A stretch of 64,000 nt of DNA, taken from NCBI GenBank assembly GCA_009741485.1, contig CM019228.1, positions 1 through 64,000 on the forward strand, written 5' to 3'. The translations under genes were made by a program, and so were the position numbers. The notes beneath the pieces were generated by a model. That model had not been told where the DNA came from. It did not search any database and was given only the letters and a program-made list of their open reading frames with translations. This document shows, piece by piece, positions 51,301 to 61,200 of this stretch. Origin of the DNA: Malurus cyaneus samueli. Taxonomy: Eukaryota > Chordata > Aves > Passeriformes > Maluridae. Position 1 is the first letter of the stretch; every line of letters begins with the position of its first letter.

Positions 51301-54300
51301 CCAGGCTGTGCGAGACACGCTTGGATTTCAGAGCAAACCCAGGATGTAACGGCAGCGTTGAGCTGTCAGATGATCTTCAGCGCTGGGAGCTGAACCACAG
51401 AGATGCCAGCTGGGGCTTTGTTAAATGACAAGAGAATATAGTCTAAACATGTACATCACCTTCAAGCAAGGGCCCTGTGACATAGGTAAAATTGCTTTTG
51501 TTGACTCAAAAGATCAATATTGTCAGGATGAAATGATATGTGAGTTGGTGCGAGGAACTCTGCCTGACCACTGACTGTCAAAAACAGGCAGAAACTTCCT
51601 CTTGTAAAAAACAACATTAAAAAAAATATCCTGAATATACTGCCACTTCCCAAGTCACCATATTCGGACTGTTGTCACCGGGAGCTCTAGATCACCTCTA
51701 GCTTTCTTGGAAGAACAATTTTCTGTGTGCATGGTGTATTCTGATGCAGGAAATTTCTCATATTTAATCGGGTTCTTTTCTATTAAATCATCAGAGCTAA
51801 TCAAAAAGCCCATATCCCATCTGAAGACCACGCTCCTTGGTGAACATCAGCATTTACTCCGTGTCAGGTCTTCCCTTGGAACAAACCTACTGTCAAAGGC
51901 AGTGTCTCATTCTGATCTAAAACTCTCCAGTTCTTCAGCAGCTCCTTTCCCTCACCCCCACATCTGCTTTGTTTTGCACTGGATTTAACTTTGCATATGT
52001 GATTTGGTGGGTTTTTTTTTTTTTAATATAACATCAAATCTCTTAATTCTCTGACCCAGAAAACAGAGACAATCCTCATAAAAATCTGGGACAAAGAAGA
52101 TGCAGCTGGCACGTGTGCAGCAGCAAGAGATTCCAAAACTCCCGAATCTACCCATTTAAAGTGATTTTGATTAAAGAAAACATTTTGAGAACTGTTGCTG
52201 TCAGATCTCAGGTTATTTTGAAAGCAAATCCTAAGCTTTCAAGTGCTGCTCTAGTCTGAGCGAGGCACTTTAAAGAGTGGCAATGTGGTGGCCCGTGTTC
52301 ATCATCACCCGAGATGCGACGGCTTTTCCCTCCCGTGTTGTCACCTCCACAGGGTCAGCCAGGACATGAGACCCACACAGCGTACACAACTGCTCCCACA
52401 GCATCCAGAAATAAAGGTTCCCTCAGACACGGCATGACCTTTCCCAGAGCCACACAGCCCCATTCCTGCAGCACTTTTGCCAATGAGTAAATAGTGAGAA
52501 ATTAGTGCATGGCCCTGGTGATGAGTCAGAGCAAGCGGCCGCTGGCACTAACGAACCTGCCAGGACAAACGGGGTGTCACAGACAGCCAAGACCCCCGGT
52601 TTCACGATGACATCACCCATGTCACACCCACTGCCCCCCTTGTCCTCCGCAGAGCCGACACATTCAGGCCCACTGGTGAGTGACACCCGACACCAAACCG
52701 GGAGAGCAGTGTACGATGCCGGGCAGGGATGGGAATGTGTTGCATTTGGCAACTTTGCATTGCTCCGTTGCATTTGCCTCTTCACACGCTTAATTTAAGG
52801 AGGAAGAATAATGAAATTGCCAGGCTGAGTCACACAGGCAGCAATGTCCCTTAGTCCCAGAAGATTTTAGGGGCAAAAGGAGGGAGTGGAGGTACAGCCC
52901 CACCGCATGCTGTCCCCAGGGAAGACAGGGACTGCTATCCAGCCATTTCTTCTACTCCTAACACAGCACCAAGGATTGAAGAGTGAGGCCAGTGTGGGAG
53001 CTCACTGCATCCCCGGCACCAACCGCGGGGAAGTCGCTGGTGACAGCAGGGTTTCGCCCGCTAGCTCTGAGCACTTCCCCAAGGCAGTTTCATTAAAGCG
53101 GGTAATTTGACCTGACTACCCTGGGTAATTCCCACGGCTGGGGCCACGATAGCAGCCAAGCCCAGGAAGAAATTGCCTTACTGTACATGGAGGACTCAAA
53201 TCTGAAAGGGAAGGAGAGGTTCACACCAACCAGCGCTTTAATACCAGATTAAATGCTTTCACAGCAGCCCGGCTGTTTGAAAGCTTCCAGACAGCCTTTT
53301 GTCAGTCCGCATTGTGCTTTGGCTTCAAGAGGTACTTTAAAATATAACCAACAGCACTTTTATTATTTTTTTAATTTGGTAGCTTAGCTTTCTTGAAGGG
53401 AATTCATGGACTTGGGTTGGGCACTGCTCCATATGGGAAGGCTTGAAGTGCTTTAATGGCAGAGGGGCCAGGCGAAGCTCCTCTCTCCAAAGTTGTTTAG
53501 GGAAATCTATTGAGCATTCTGTCCTTAAAGACTCGCCACTTTAGAAGGCCAAATAAAGCTCCGACTGGAATTATCAATTTTTAATTTCCCCATTAGCAGA
53601 AACAGAAGAAGTCTGGTACTTTCTCCTGATACAGGGAACAGCCCACATTCATACAAGGATTTTACTTTAAGAGGCTGATTATTCCAAGACTTGAACCAGG
53701 AGCTAATCCATGTCTCAGGGACATGTCCTACTGGGTCCTTAAATGCAGACATTTAGGAGAGTTCTTGGCTGACTCTGGGCAGGTGGGAGTGGAGGTCAGA
53801 TGGAGCGGGATGTGGCACATGAGCACCTGGCAGTGACAGCAGCAGGATGGTCCTACCCTACTCAGGGCCAGAAAAGCACACCAGAAACAGCAAGGATGAG
53901 TCGTGGGCTGGCTTCTACTCTTGAATTTGGCGCTTGGGAGATACAGGGTACACACTCATAAGAAACTGCTGCTCCTCCTGTCCCTTCACTCTCTGACGTG
54001 GGAAAACAGAGGAACCTCTGTCTCCCCTGGCCCACCACAGCCAGCCCGGGGGGGCACAGCCTCGAAGGGCTCTGTGCCACCTCGCTCAGCCCATAAATGC
54101 ATCCTTGTCATTCAAATGAGAAGCTGCCACAAAGTCGAGGGCCTTGCCCTAAACAAAGAGCCACTTGGGATAACGGCAGAGGGGGACGTGGGTCCCTGGT
54201 CTCCACTGATGAATGCAAATGCCTCCAACCCCTGGGAGCAACTTCTCTGGGAACAACACAGATGGGGCTTTGTGAGCAGGAGGCTTAAAGAGGCATCGCT

Positions 54301-57300
54301 CATACAAAAGCCCCCAGGAATGCCCAGCAATCCCCAGCTGGAGAAATGCCTTGGGGGCACACATAGACCTTCCCTCACCCCTGGCCACAAAGACAGGAAA
54401 AGACACTCACAGTCTTTTTTTTCCACCCATGCTCTTGTAATCAAAATAAAACTTTCCTGGCACTCCTGCATCCCTTAGCCACTAATACCAGAGTCAGTGT
54501 CCACACAGGATGATCTCAGTGATGCCACCGCCACCACCACCACCCCACTGTCAACTCCTGTCCGGCAACCTCAGTGCCAGGCAAAGCAACTCGTCGGCGC
54601 AAAGCGTCTCCCTCGGGGCCAAGCTTGCCCAGCCTCGGGAGTCAGTCCATCCCCAAGCCACAGGTTTTGCCCTGGCATAGCCATGGCCTCACAACGGCAG
54701 CAATGCAGCCCAGCAGGCAGGAGCTGCCTGCAGGAACAGCCGGGTCCCTTATAAACAGGCTGGTCTCTGGGTCAACATTTTCGGTGTTCAGTCTCCACAT
54801 GCCAGCTATTCTGAAAAGCTCAACTCGAAGGCAGACTTTCCCCCAGACCTGGTTCAAAGCCCAGTGAAGTGAAAGCTCTCATTACCCAGTTACTACTAAT
54901 GTATAGGAAGTTTTTGCTGCCTTCACCCCTTAGATTCCGAACTCAACAGCCATAAAATGATGCAATTTGTGAATGCTGTGGTCAGGAGGGGTTGGGGGTT
55001 TAGTGCAAAGGCAGCAGTGCAAAATGCAAAGTCATAAATCTCAAAACTGGCATACTAAAATTCAGTGGAATCACTCTAGTCAAGCTCTGGTCCATCTGCT
55101 ATTTTATGTTCTCTTTGTCAAGACAGCTAATGGAGAACAATAAAAACATTAATAATGAGGTTAGATTTATAAACTGGGCAGGATATTCTACTAGTAATGA
55201 AATCTGGAGAATCGTTCCATGTTATATTGCTTTGGGCAGCATGCTAATAAGAGCTGCCATTGAATTACAGCCCTCTTTCATTTTGCTGAACTCTAATTTG
55301 GCCTAGCACCATGGTTTCACTTACAAGAAACTTCAAGCAGGAATGGAGCAGAGTACAGAGCTCAGAGGCACAGACCAGCTCAGCACTGAAAACCTCTCAG
55401 CTGCAAGGGACAAGCATTTAGGATGTAAAAGCTCTGTCAATATTGTGCTCTGTTTACTACAGAGAATTGCTGGATATCATTTTCCAAGGTTAGCAGAGCT
55501 TTCTATTGCCACGGTTTCATGCTTCCTAGTTTTCAAATACTTGATTGAAAGACCTCACAGATCTTTACTTTCTTAGTTGCTTCACCAAGTGGATGTCAAT
55601 TAATTCTGGAGGCTCTCACTTCGCAAAGAGCGGTAGTTTTCTAACGGAACCTCTGAAAATATCTCGCTTCTTGTGCTCCCTGATGCTCAGTAGAGGGCAT
55701 AAGCATAAACCTGATTTACATTCAAACCCTTTAGAAACCCATCAATGCTGTCTCAAGCTGGGGAGGTTCTTTGCCCCACCATGCACACCCATAGCAGGGA
55801 GACAGCACCCTGACACCCACCGTATATCCTAAATGTCAGATTCACCATCTTACTAAGTCCTAGTTTAATGTAATCCCCTTCTCCTGCATTCACTCCTACT
55901 CTACTACCATCACCCACAGCACCTTCTGCTTTGCCAGACAGCCCCAGCTCTTCAGCAGGGTTTGGAGACAATGCTCAAATCTAGTACAGGACTAAATAGG
56001 TACATTAATGCTTGAAAGTTGTCATCAGTAACTAATAAGCCCCTCGAGTATTAACATTTACCCTATAAAAGATGAGCGCAGCATGTTCGGTAGCAAGGGA
56101 AAGAGCAGGTCAAAGTTTGAGTTAAATTGATTGGGGCAGAATACATCAATTCGAGTGCTGTTTGCATGAAATATTAATTCTAGCTTTAACATTTGGTTAC
56201 AGAGGAAAGGGAATGCACCATAATGATGGAGGTGTACCTTACATTCATCCCATTTTCTATTCTCCTACGAACAGATGGGGAACGATAGACTTTGTCCTCC
56301 CTGGCAGGTGTCTGAGCCGGAGCCTGTGAGCCAGAGCACACGCTCGAAGCCGAAGCCTGAGCGGCAGAGGCAGCGTCCTGGTGCTCCTCTGAGCGAGCCC
56401 TGCTCATTAGATAACCCTGTCATGCTGCAAACCCTCCCTCCCTCCTTCACAGCAATGCACTGGCCGCATTTTGAAAATCGCTGAACGTGAGGGAATTTCT
56501 CCAAACTGGGGGGTCCAGCCCCAGGACCGCCTGCCCACACCCAGCCACAGCTGTCTTTCTGACACCCACGTTTGGTACAGTAGTGGGGCTTCTCTAAGCT
56601 ACAATTGGTAAAAGCTACAATAAACTTTTCCTCCTCCAGGAGAAAACCCTCCACTTCTTTCCTGTCAGAAAGGTGAAGCTGTAGAGACCTGCTAGCACCA
56701 TGACCTGGCAGGGGCATGACCTAAGCTCTCCATGCATGCTAAAACCTGCCATCTCCCTGCAGACTGAGCAGCCACCTGTAAAGGGAGAAGCAGGACAACA
56801 AGGATGCCCGCGCTGTGTAGACTCCTGCAATGAAGGCAATCCTCCACCTGCTGCCGTCACAGAGCAGCCCTTAGCACATCCCCAAGCACGTCTCAGTCCT
56901 CCGGGTTCGCTCTGACTCCAAACGTGCCATTTTACCCTGCTTGCTGCTGGAGTTTGGGTGGCTCCATGGCAGGAAGGGAGCCCTCGAGACAGGCCAGCCC
57001 CTTCCCAGCGCCTGAGAAATCACTATTCACGTGTGAAAGCTGCTGGGGCATCGCCCCATAATGCCGGACTGGGGGAAGTTGGGTCACCAGGCCGGGGTGC
57101 AGAGCAAGCACCATGCATTAGGTGCGGTGGGATGCAGTGGGTGCAAGGGTAGGGGACTCCGGCTTCCAAAGGGCTCGGTGCAGCGGGTATGGGGTGCGGG
57201 CACTGGGTGCGGGAGCGGATAAACCGACCCCTCCGTCTGCGCGGGGGGGCACCAGCTGCAACGAGCGGCACCACGTAGATAATGCTGGAGGGGGCACCGG

Positions 57301-57596
57301 CTGTAAAAGGGCCCGATCAGCGGGAGCAGGATGGAGGGCACTGGCGGAAAAAGGGAGAACCGGGCAGCGGGGCGCGCCGGCGAGCGTTTCCAACCGCCGA
57401 AGCTCACCCAGCGACGCGTGGGCCGGAGATGCCCGGAGGTGGGGGAGTACCCGGCGAGGCGGGTGGCGGAGGAAACGGGAGCGGAAAGAAACGGGGGTCG
57501 CGGGTAACTCACAACTCCCGGGTGATGTCCTCCGCCGCTGGGGTCGGCGCCGCGGCGCTTCTTGCACGCAGCCCACAGAGCAAGCACGAGGAGCAT
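21002..57596 (-). CDS. MMP17: MMP17, membrane-type 4 matrix metalloproteinase, ten coding exons
   Basis: A secreted zinc endopeptidase that is GPI-anchored at the cell surface and acts on extracellular proteins. Ten exons (57596-57513, 35833-35701, 34008-33882, 32025-31742, 28903-28727, 28594-28495, 26923-26841, 25197-25045, 22775-22518, 21327-21002) have GT-AG sites and consistent phases, giving 574 residues; human MMP17 is about 603. In order: signal peptide (about 1-13), propeptide with cysteine switch PRCSLPD (83-89, Cys85), furin site RRKR (96-99), catalytic domain with [11 protein letters not shown] (222-232; zinc ligands His222, His226, His232; Glu223 the base) and Met240 turn, hinge (about 270-310), hemopexin domain closed by Cys311 and Cys502, and a hydrophobic GPI signal at the C-terminus. 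The mature start, blades and GYEVCSC tail match MMP17 rather than MMP25, the other GPI-anchored family member. Only exon 1 is uncertain. Confidence 0.97.
22518..22775 (-). CDS. MMP17: MMP17 exon 9: hemopexin blades 2-3
   Basis: Residues 381 (part) to 467 (part), 258 bases, phase 1 at both ends. It contains [20 protein letters not shown] and the next blade starting [17 protein letters not shown], typical aromatic hemopexin-repeat text. Acceptor CCACAG and donor GTGAGT are consensus. Confidence 0.97.
25045..25197 (-). CDS. MMP17: MMP17 exon 8: hemopexin blades 1-2
   Basis: Residues 330 (part) to 381 (part), 153 bases, phase 1 at both ends. It reads [20 protein letters not shown] and then [16 protein letters not shown], the end of blade 1 and the start of blade 2. 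Acceptor CCTCCAG and donor GTGAGT. Confidence 0.97.
25198..26840 (-). other. MMP17 intron 7, with AT-rich block
   Basis: A 1.64 kb intron between exons 7 and 8. From about 26340 to 26660 it is conspicuously AT-rich, in contrast to the GC-rich flanks. No repeat family or gene is recognised. Confidence 0.8.
26841..26923 (-). CDS. MMP17: MMP17 exon 7: hinge end, first hemopexin cysteine
   Basis: An 83-base exon coding residues 302 (part) to 330 (part). It contains Cys311 in DRCNTHFDA, the first cysteine of the hemopexin domain, and blade 1 (IRGEAFFFK). Its start completes a split codon (CC from exon 6 plus G), which confirms the join. Too short to stand out as an open frame by itself. Confidence 0.95.
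28495..28594 (-). CDS. MMP17: MMP17 exon 6: hinge
   Basis: A 100-base exon coding residues 269 (part) to 302 (part), the Pro- and Glu-rich linker between catalytic and hemopexin domains, with ENRST as a possible N-glycosylation site. Acceptor GACGCAG and donor GTAAGT. The phase change from 1 to 2 matches both neighbours. Confidence 0.95.
28727..28903 (-). CDS. MMP17: MMP17 exon 5: zinc-binding active site
   Basis: Codes residues 210 (part) to 269 (part). Carries [11 protein letters not shown], the HExxHxxGxxH zinc motif of metzincins (His222, Glu223, His226, His232), followed by the Met-turn SIMRP (Met240) and [13 protein letters not shown]. Acceptor ATCTCCAG and donor GTAAGT. Confidence 0.98.
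28904..31741 (-). other. MMP17 intron 4, no other gene seen
   Basis: 2.8 kb between exons 5 and 4. It contains open frames on both strands near 29160-29700 with no coding signs. No repeat or RNA gene is recognised. Confidence 0.8.
31742..32025 (-). CDS. MMP17: MMP17 exon 4: N-terminal catalytic domain
   Basis: The longest internal exon, 284 bases, codes residues 115 (part) to 210 (part). It has the catalytic fold start [18 protein letters not shown], the structural-zinc and calcium loop ([20 protein letters not shown]) and [13 protein letters not shown]. Acceptor TTTCAG. The donor GTAGGT is a less common but valid form. Confidence 0.97.
33882..34008 (-). CDS. MMP17: MMP17 exon 3: cysteine switch and furin site
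   Basis: A 127-base exon for residues 73 (part) to 115 (part). PRCSLPD holds the Cys85 thiol that blocks the catalytic zinc in the latent enzyme. TRRKR at 95-99 fits a furin-type convertase site, so activation would be inside the cell as for other membrane-type MMPs. Acceptor CCCCTAG and donor GTAGGA. Confidence 0.97.
35701..35833 (-). CDS. MMP17: MMP17 exon 2: propeptide
   Basis: Residues 29-73 (part): [20 protein letters not shown], then a helical propeptide section ending [10 protein letters not shown]. Acceptor TTTCACAG and donor GTCAGT. It starts in phase 0, which decides the frame in which exon 1 must end. Confidence 0.95.
35834..57512 (-). other. MMP17 intron 1, 21.7 kb
   Basis: The very long first intron, more than half of the gene. 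I found no nested gene. It holds a CR1 tail at 35925-36002, a T17-18 run just after it, an A12 run near 37450, a (CCA)-rich patch at about 54520-54545 and AT-rich stretches near 37260-37740, 44330-44660 and 47350-47600. Open frames of 60-210 codons occur on both strands without domains and are read as chance. Confidence 0.85.
35925..36002 (+). mobile_element. CR1 LINE 3' end fragment
   Basis: The text CAGTTGGACTCGATGATCGC, then AAGGGTTTTTTACAACTTTAATGA-type sequence, matches the well-known end of avian CR1 elements (a GTTGGACTCGATGATC, TCCAACCTTAATGATTCTATG type of tail). It is 5' truncated as usual for CR1 and lies in + orientation, antisense to MMP17. Confidence 0.75.
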
Positions 57597-58270
57597 CTCC
57601 GGCGCGGGGCGCGTGCCGGGCGGCGGCTCAGCATTCCCCCGCGTCGCGCCGCCCGGCCCCGCCCCGCGATGGCTTCTCCGGCTCCGCGCCGCATCCGCGC
57701 TCCGCCCCCGGGCTGCGTCGCCGCCGGGGAGGGAGGCAGGCAGGGAAGGAGGGAGGGAGAGAGGCGGGAGGGCTCCGCTCCGTGCCGCGCTGCTCCGCGG
57801 AGGAGGGAGGTGGGGATGCTCCGCTCCGCCCCGCGGGAGAGGGAGGCTGGGGGGACTCTGCTCCGCGCTGCTCCGCACTGCCGAGGAGGCTCCGCCGCCG
57901 GGTGCGCCGTCACAACATCGCTCCGCTCCCGCAGCCCGCGAAGCGGCAAAGTTGCTGCGGGCGCTGGCGCGGAGCAGAGCGCGGCTCGGCAGCTGCTGCT
58001 GCTGCTGGGGGCCGCCGCAGCTCCGGCGCCGCTGCCATGCACCTCTGCGCGGCCCGCGACCGAGGATGGCAGGAGGAGGAGGAGGAGGTGGGGCGGGGGG
58101 AGAGGAGGAGGAGGAAGGGATGGTAATGAGGGAGGCGGTGTCAGGGCTCCGCCGGCGTTGGGGGGCTGGCACAGCGCGGTGTGGCCGCGGCGCCCAGCTG
58201 AGCAGCGGCACAGATCCCGAGCCCACGCCGGCAGGGGCGAGCTCAGTCTCATCCCGGTTCGGTATCTGCG
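57120..58270 (-). promoter_or_regulatory. MMP17: CpG island over MMP17 exon 1 and promoter
   Basis: About 1.15 kb of CpG-dense DNA covers exon 1 and the region upstream of it. It contains GC-box-like CCCCGCCCC words, a (CTG)5 run near 57992-58010 and a GGA-rich purine tract at about 58070-58125. Long open frames on both strands (up to 380 codons) have low-complexity composition and are shadows of GC-rich DNA. The transcription start site is not fixed. Absence of a clear TATA box fits a CpG-island promoter. Confidence 0.8.
57513..57596 (-). CDS. MMP17: MMP17 exon 1 coding part: signal peptide (frame uncertain)
   Basis: ATG at 57596-57594 opens [11 protein letters not shown], a plausible short signal peptide, and continues in one frame to GGA GTT before the GTGAGT donor at 57512. 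This phase 0 end fits exon 2. The frame is also open upstream to 58226, with no other ATG before that, so a longer N-terminus from a non-ATG or distant start cannot be excluded. The +1 frame of the same bases reads [11 protein letters not shown], which resembles the mammalian N-terminus but would end out of phase. See findings. Confidence 0.75.
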
Positions 58271-61200
58271 TCTAGCTGAAATCCGTCAGGGTTGTGACAC
58301 GTTTTTTGTTTTCTTTTTCCAAACATAAACATTTCTGTCAGCACCAGTTTCGTCTTCGAGTTTTTAAGGGGCTATGGAACGACCGCGTGGCTGGAACACC
58401 CCCGACTGGCATCCCGTCTCAGCGAGACAAACGTCTGGCTTGTCCCCATAAACAGCATAATGGGATCCTGTGGCCTCTGCAGTGTGTCCTCCCTCGAGAG
58501 CTGTGAATCTGCCACATGCTCCGACAAGCCAGATGGCAGGGGACACCCTGACAGCTCCAGCTCCTGCCAGTTCAGGATGAACATGTACTTCTACTCAGCA
58601 TCTGCCTTCCTCAGTTGCTATTGGCATATTAATACACTCAACAGCTTAGAAAATTATTTTTAAAGGGTTGGGTTTTAAAAAATAATTTTGCAGTTTCTGT
58701 TTTAAGATAAATAAGAAATGAAGATAATGAAGAATGGGCAAAGATGAAAATTTGCTTTTAGGTGCTGCTCGGGCAAAATTGTAATGGACATTGATATGAC
58801 ATCTTCTGCACAAATAGATTAATCCAGCATTAACCGTAGCTGCTTCTGGAGATATTTAACATCAGATAGGACTGGAGAAAACCACTAGATAAGGGAAGAG
58901 GAAATCTTTGTCTAAAAGAAATTGGTTAGAGAGGATTGACAGGGAAAGCTCACTTCCTCTGAGCAAGTTTGCACTACACTTGTCCTTGTGAGCTGGACTG
59001 AAGTTACCGCTCTAGCACCAGAGAAATCAGAGGGAAAACCCCTGGATTACACAGCTCAGAGCCTCACCAACAGCTAGCTACCTGTTGTAGGTAGCTGTTA
59101 TCTCGAGAGCTTTGCTCCATACTAAAGCAAAGTTGAAAGAGACCAGCAAAGCCCAGCCTCTGGTTCCACAGGCGCAGAGACAGGGCTGACAGTTCCCACT
59201 CACCGTTTAAATTCATCGTGGAAAGATGTTCACGGCCTCTTTGCCACGATGCCTGTGTCTCTAGGGCGTGGTTCCCCGTCTCTGTGCGTCCTCCTTCAGT
59301 CTGCAGGACTCGCTCCAGCCCTCTGTACCGCCTGCTGCTCCCACCTCCTCCCCTCCGCTCCGCAGCTGCCGCCGCTCTCGAGGGAGAGCTCCTTCTCGCT
59401 TTCAATAACCATCACACCAGCCCCGACAGGACAAGCACTGTTATTTGCCGTATTCCCGACTCCTCTGCTCTGAGCGGAAAGCAGCAGCCACCCACTACCC
59501 CTCAACCTTCTCCGGGTTTTCCAACAGAAAAGCGTTATTCCGGGCAGTCAGGCTAGCCTGAGATTGCTAAGCAACATCACATGTAGTAATTTCCTGCTAA
59601 GCAGCTCCGGAATCTCTTGTTATTAGAAATAATTTCTTTTGACTGCAGACATGACTGTGAGCAGATCGGAGCCATCCTCGGGAGGAAGGCAGAGAGAACA
59701 CAGCAATGTGTCAGAATCCCAGAGTTTGGGACAAATCTGCAGCCCTACCCTCGGAATGAGCAGCTTCTGTGGTGGCAGCCTTGACAGGGTGAAAACTGCC
59801 AGCACGAGTTCACTGACATGTCATGGGTTTGGAGCTACACTGACAAAGGCTTCAGTCGTACCTTAAAATGCTTTCCAGGAATTTTGGGTCCCCTGGGAAC
59901 TGCTCAGCACAAATTCAGCACACTCTGCCCCTCTGCAGGGCACAGTTTATCTGGCAGACAGGTCCTTGTGCTGGGCAGCTTGGAGCTCCAGGACTTGGTC
60001 CCGTCCCACAGAGATCCTCTCCCGTGCTGGGCACTTCAGGCTGCAACAACAAGGTTACCTCAGCTGCCTTCCTCACAGTTCTGGAAGAAGCTGCACTATC
60101 CACACTGACCTTTAATCCCATTTTTCAGAAGAAGGCAATGAAGAATAAAGGTTCATCACTGGCAGCCACTGAGTTGTTGGACCAAAGATAAAGGCTTGAG
60201 CCCACTCCAGCTGGAAGAGTTTTGCTCTTAACTTCAAGGGGTCAAGATTTTAAGGCACGTGCTACCACTTGATCTTCCCCTCCTAGGTCATCCTCTCACA
60301 GCAGTGCATCGGGGACAAAACTCTGCAGAGTTTCTGTCAGAGCAGGTGTTTTAAGCAGATTGACAGCAGGCCAAATGGAAAATGTTGGTCCATGTCAAAT
60401 GTGCTTTAACCTTTTTAGATTCTTTTCTGTGGCATTAAATGCAAGAGCATTCCCGTTCTCACCAAATGTAGAATGTACTACACTTGCATATTGCAAGAGA
60501 ATACTATTTCCACATCTGTTTCTTGCCCCACAAAAGCCTTGGAGTTTTTAAGGGGCCAAATGTCACTGAATTTCCCAACATCTCTGACCTCTGCACATGT
60601 CAATGCCCTGTTTCCCCTTCTGATCAGATACTAGTTATTAGCACAGGTGCTGTGTCAGCACCTCAACCTGTCTTGCACCATAAGAACCTGCAATCTGAAT
60701 GATTACTTACACTGGATGAGTAATTGCTTTGTCCATACTCTATTGAAAAGTAATTCCCAACATATTTATAAACATTTTTAGCAAACGCTTACAAGAGAAA
60801 AGATAGCAGATTTCTGCCATAAATTACAAAACCAAGAGAGTCCACAACCATGCCAGTTGCAAAGAGCCAGAGGAGAATCTTTAATAGTGTAATTTTATTG
60901 GCTGAGACTTCCTCCTTTAATAAAAGACTGCCTGACCACAAAGGCCCAAATAAATACCAGAGAGGTTCTAACTCCTACATTTGAATGTTTATAGCACATA
61001 TACTCAAATTTAAGCATATGAGTAATCACACTAATTTCACTGTAACCTAGTGAATGTAATAGACGAGCAGCTCTCCCTGGGAAGGTGGAATCTATGCCCA
61101 AAATAATGAGGCAGATCATGTGGATGCCATCAGCTCTTTACAGCTACAGAGAGCAGAGCTGGTCAATAAAAAGCACCTGGTTATAACAAACTGAACTGTG

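Noticed and set aside
53903..54478. 191-codon + strand open frame in intron 1
   Set aside because: No domain or start context, and overlapping frames on the minus strand of similar length indicate chance.
21002..57596. Assignment of the metalloproteinase to MMP25, the other GPI-anchored family member
   Set aside because: The propeptide, hinge, hemopexin text and the NGYEVCSC tail match MMP17 as I know it across all exons.
57084..58328. Open frames of 237-380 codons over the MMP17 promoter
   Set aside because: All lie in the CpG island on both strands and have no domain. Only the 84 bases next to the exon 1 donor join the MMP17 frame.
59064..59556. Opposed open frames upstream of MMP17 as a possible small gene
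   Set aside because: Only modest GC-richness supports them, with no protein family resemblance and no exon partner.
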